From Viridibacterium curvum (GTDB lineage Bacteria > Pseudomonadota > Gammaproteobacteria > Burkholderiales > Rhodocyclaceae): a DNA stretch of 64,000 bases. This document shows positions 62,717-64,000 of the stretch, one piece after another. How positions within the stretch are numbered: the first letter of the stretch is position 1; the number at the start of each line of letters is the position of its first letter. The stretch covers positions 868,001-932,000 of the forward strand of contig NZ_BAABLD010000008.1 of NCBI RefSeq assembly GCF_039544165.1, given 5' to 3'. The position numbers and the translations under genes were made by a program. The notes under the pieces were generated by a model that worked only from the letters and a program-made list of their open reading frames with translations, had not been told where the DNA came from and ran no database searches.

Positions 62717-63550
62717 ATGAAATCTGTTCAATTGCCTTCGGGCGAGTCTGTGCCTGCATTGGGTCTCGGTACCTGGTGCATGGGTGATGAGCCGGGCGCG
62801 CGTGCCGAAGAGATTGCAACGATCCAGCTGGCCATCGACAGTGGCATGCGTGTGATCGACACCGCCGAGATGTATGGCGAGGGGCGCGCGGAGTCGCTGG
62901 TGGGCGAGGCGATTGCTGGGCGGCGGGAAAACTGCTTTCTGGTGAGCAAGGTCTATCCGCACAACGCCTCGCGGCGCGGCGCGGTGCAGGCTTGCGAGCG
63001 CAGCCTGGAGCGACTGGGCACCGACTGCATTGACCTCTATCTGCTGCACTGGCGTGGCAATGTGCCGCTGGAGGAGACGCTGGAAGCCTTCCTCTCGCTG
63101 CAGGGCGCGGGCAAGATCCGCTACTTCGGCGTGAGCAACTTCGACACCGATGATCTGGCCGAGTGGTGCGAGCTGGATGAGGGCGCCTCGCTGGCGACCA
63201 ACCAGGTGCTCTACAACCTGACACGGCGTGGCGTGGAGCGCGACCTGCTGCCCTGGATGCGCGAGATGGAGATTCCGCTGATGGCTTACTCGCCCATCGA
63301 GCAGGGGCGACTGGCGGGCAACGCGAAGCTGGCCGGTTTTGCGAAGCAGCACGACATGACGCCCGCGCAGGCGGCGTTGGGCTGGCTGCTGGCGAACGAG
63401 GATGTGCTGGTGATTCCGAAAACCGGCAACCGCGCACGCCTGCGCGAGAACCTGCAGACCATAGAGAAGGCGCTGGACGAGGCGCAGCTGATCGAGCTGG
63501 ATGCGCTGTTCCCGGCGCCCAAGGGGCGGGTGCCGCTGGAGATGCTGTAG
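62717..63550 (+). CDS. Aldo/keto reductase
   Basis: The 277-residue TIM-barrel enzyme uses NADPH to reduce aldehydes or ketones. It shows LGLGTWCMGDEP, VIDTAEMYGEGRAESLVGEAI (catalytic Asp and Tyr), FLVSKVYPHNASRRGAVQACERSLERLGTDCIDLYLLHW (catalytic Lys and His), GVSNFDTDDLAEW and VIPKTGNRARLRENL for the cofactor. Substrate is not evident. It is the YeaE/YdhF-like group. Confidence 0.92.
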   Translation: MKSVQLPSGESVPALGLGTWCMGDEPGARAEEIATIQLAIDSGMRVIDTAEMYGEGRAESLVGEAIAGRRENCFLVSKVYPHNASRRGAVQACERSLERLGTDCIDLYLLHWRGNVPLEETLEAFLSLQGAGKIRYFGVSNFDTDDLAEWCELDEGASLATNQVLYNLTRRGVERDLLPWMREMEIPLMAYSPIEQGRLAGNAKLAGFAKQHDMTPAQAALGWLLANEDVLVIPKTGNRARLRENLQTIEKALDEAQLIELDALFPAPKGRVPLEML

Positions 63551-63634
63551 CGGACTGCGGCTGCGAAAATCCGCAAGGATGATCAAGTGCTGTCGCCGAG
63601 CATGTCGTGACAGGAACACGCATCGGAGTGCCCC

Positions 63635-64000
63635 GTGAAAACCACCACCCGCGAACGCTACGCTGAACGCATCGAGCGCGTTGTGCGCTTTCTGAACACG
63701 CATCTGGATGCCGACATTGATCTGCATCGGCTGGCTGAGGAGGCTGCGCTGTCGCCGTATCACTTTCACCGTGTCTATCACGCCCACATGGGTGAGACGG
63801 TGCAGGAAACGGTGCGACGCATGCGCCTGCATCGGGCTGCGCAGGGTTTGCAGGAGAGTTCACACCCGGTGGCGCGGATTGCGCGTGAGGCAGGGTTTGG
63901 CAGCGTGCCGGCATTCAGCCGGGCTTTTCGTGCGGCCTACAGCTTGCCGCCGGCAGCGTTTCGCGCGCGTCGCTTCGTTGCGTTTCCTGTTCTTCCACTT
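63635..64000 (+). CDS. AraC family regulator (3' end outside window)
   Basis: The GTG at 63635 opens a frame that is still open at the window edge (122 codons). It begins directly with an AraC-type double HTH: RIERVVRFLNTHLDADIDLHRLAEEAALSPYHFHRVYHAHMGET, then ARIAREAGFGSVPAFSRAFRAAYSLPPAAFR. N-terminal AraC HTH followed by more sequence is typical of the Rob/SoxS-like regulators with a C-terminal GyrI-like ligand domain, which would lie beyond the edge. Confidence 0.85.
   Translation, partial: MKTTTRERYAERIERVVRFLNTHLDADIDLHRLAEEAALSPYHFHRVYHAHMGETVQETVRRMRLHRAAQGLQESSHPVARIAREAGFGSVPAFSRAFRAAYSLPPAAFRARRFVAFPVLPL

Overview
The window is high-GC (roughly 62-66% by eye), gene-dense chromosomal DNA. 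It has short intergenic gaps, many overlapping start/stop codons, and several families of palindromic repeats scattered between (and sometimes inside) genes. The gene repertoire (Fsr-type exporter, PACE exporter, URC-type uracil catabolism, RtcR/RtcB RNA repair, DUF2239, MEKHLA, a SUV3-like helicase) fits a free-living betaproteobacterium, perhaps Rhodocyclales or Burkholderiales. This placement is inference from gene content, not a search. No rRNA, phage block, complete transposase or CRISPR array was seen.

Layout. 1-10.7 kb: a SUV3-type helicase running off the left edge, a RidA-like protein, a toxin-type metallopeptidase, a DUF2239 gene behind three operator-like repeats, an RNase D-like exonuclease, an AraC regulator divergent from a fosmidomycin-resistance-type MFS pump, a periplasmic amino-acid-binding protein, tyrS and two lipoproteins. 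10.7-12.3 kb: a chemoreceptor gene split by a one-base frameshift. 12.5-17.65 kb: a tightly overlapping five-gene operon matching the uncharacterised Salmonella STM4015-STM4011 set (leucine-rich-repeat protein, ATP-grasp-like protein, sulfatase-fold hydrolase, two radical SAM enzymes). 17.8-27 kb: transporters, two LysR regulators, an Old Yellow Enzyme and a zinc-type alcohol dehydrogenase.

27.1-28.6 kb is a small integron-cassette remnant without integrase: one good attC, one decayed attC, a two-gene cassette (TIR-like protein plus multi-pass membrane protein, start/stop overlapping) and a one-gene cassette. It is a plausible mobile defence module. 28.7-45.5 kb holds a very large TPR protein with an embedded C39-like peptidase, a lower-GC gene flanked by long direct repeats, MOSC, LprI-like and MarC proteins, a VapBC-type toxin-antitoxin pair, a TldD/TldE-like pair, a PAS-GGDEF diguanylate cyclase, an FMN reductase, a PACE exporter and membrane proteins of unknown role.

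45.6-53.3 kb is a pyrimidine salvage/catabolism region: URC1-like GTP cyclohydrolase II, URC4 (DUF1688), uracil phosphoribosyltransferase and a RutR-like TetR regulator in one operon behind RutR-type palindromes, then a PhoX-like protein and a cytosine deaminase. 53.3-61.8 kb is an RNA-repair locus. RtcR is divergent from a sigma-54 promoter. The operon leader encodes two tandem tRNA-like RNAs, one lacking an anticodon arm as in YrlA, followed by slipin, a zinc-ribbon protein, RtcB ligase, a protein of unknown function, a RlaP-type nucleotidyltransferase, a small phosphatase and RtcA cyclase. Two co-varying hairpins precede the zinc-ribbon and rtcB genes. The right end holds MEKHLA and TfoX-C proteins, an aldo/keto reductase and the start of an AraC regulator.

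The strongest leads are the RNA-repair leader with its tRNA mimics, the five-gene radical SAM/LRR operon and the TIR-membrane cassette. A recurrent theme is palindromic repeats that have become part of reading frames (fsr C-terminus, RutR-like N-terminus, C-terminus of the RNA-repair gene at 58.7 kb).
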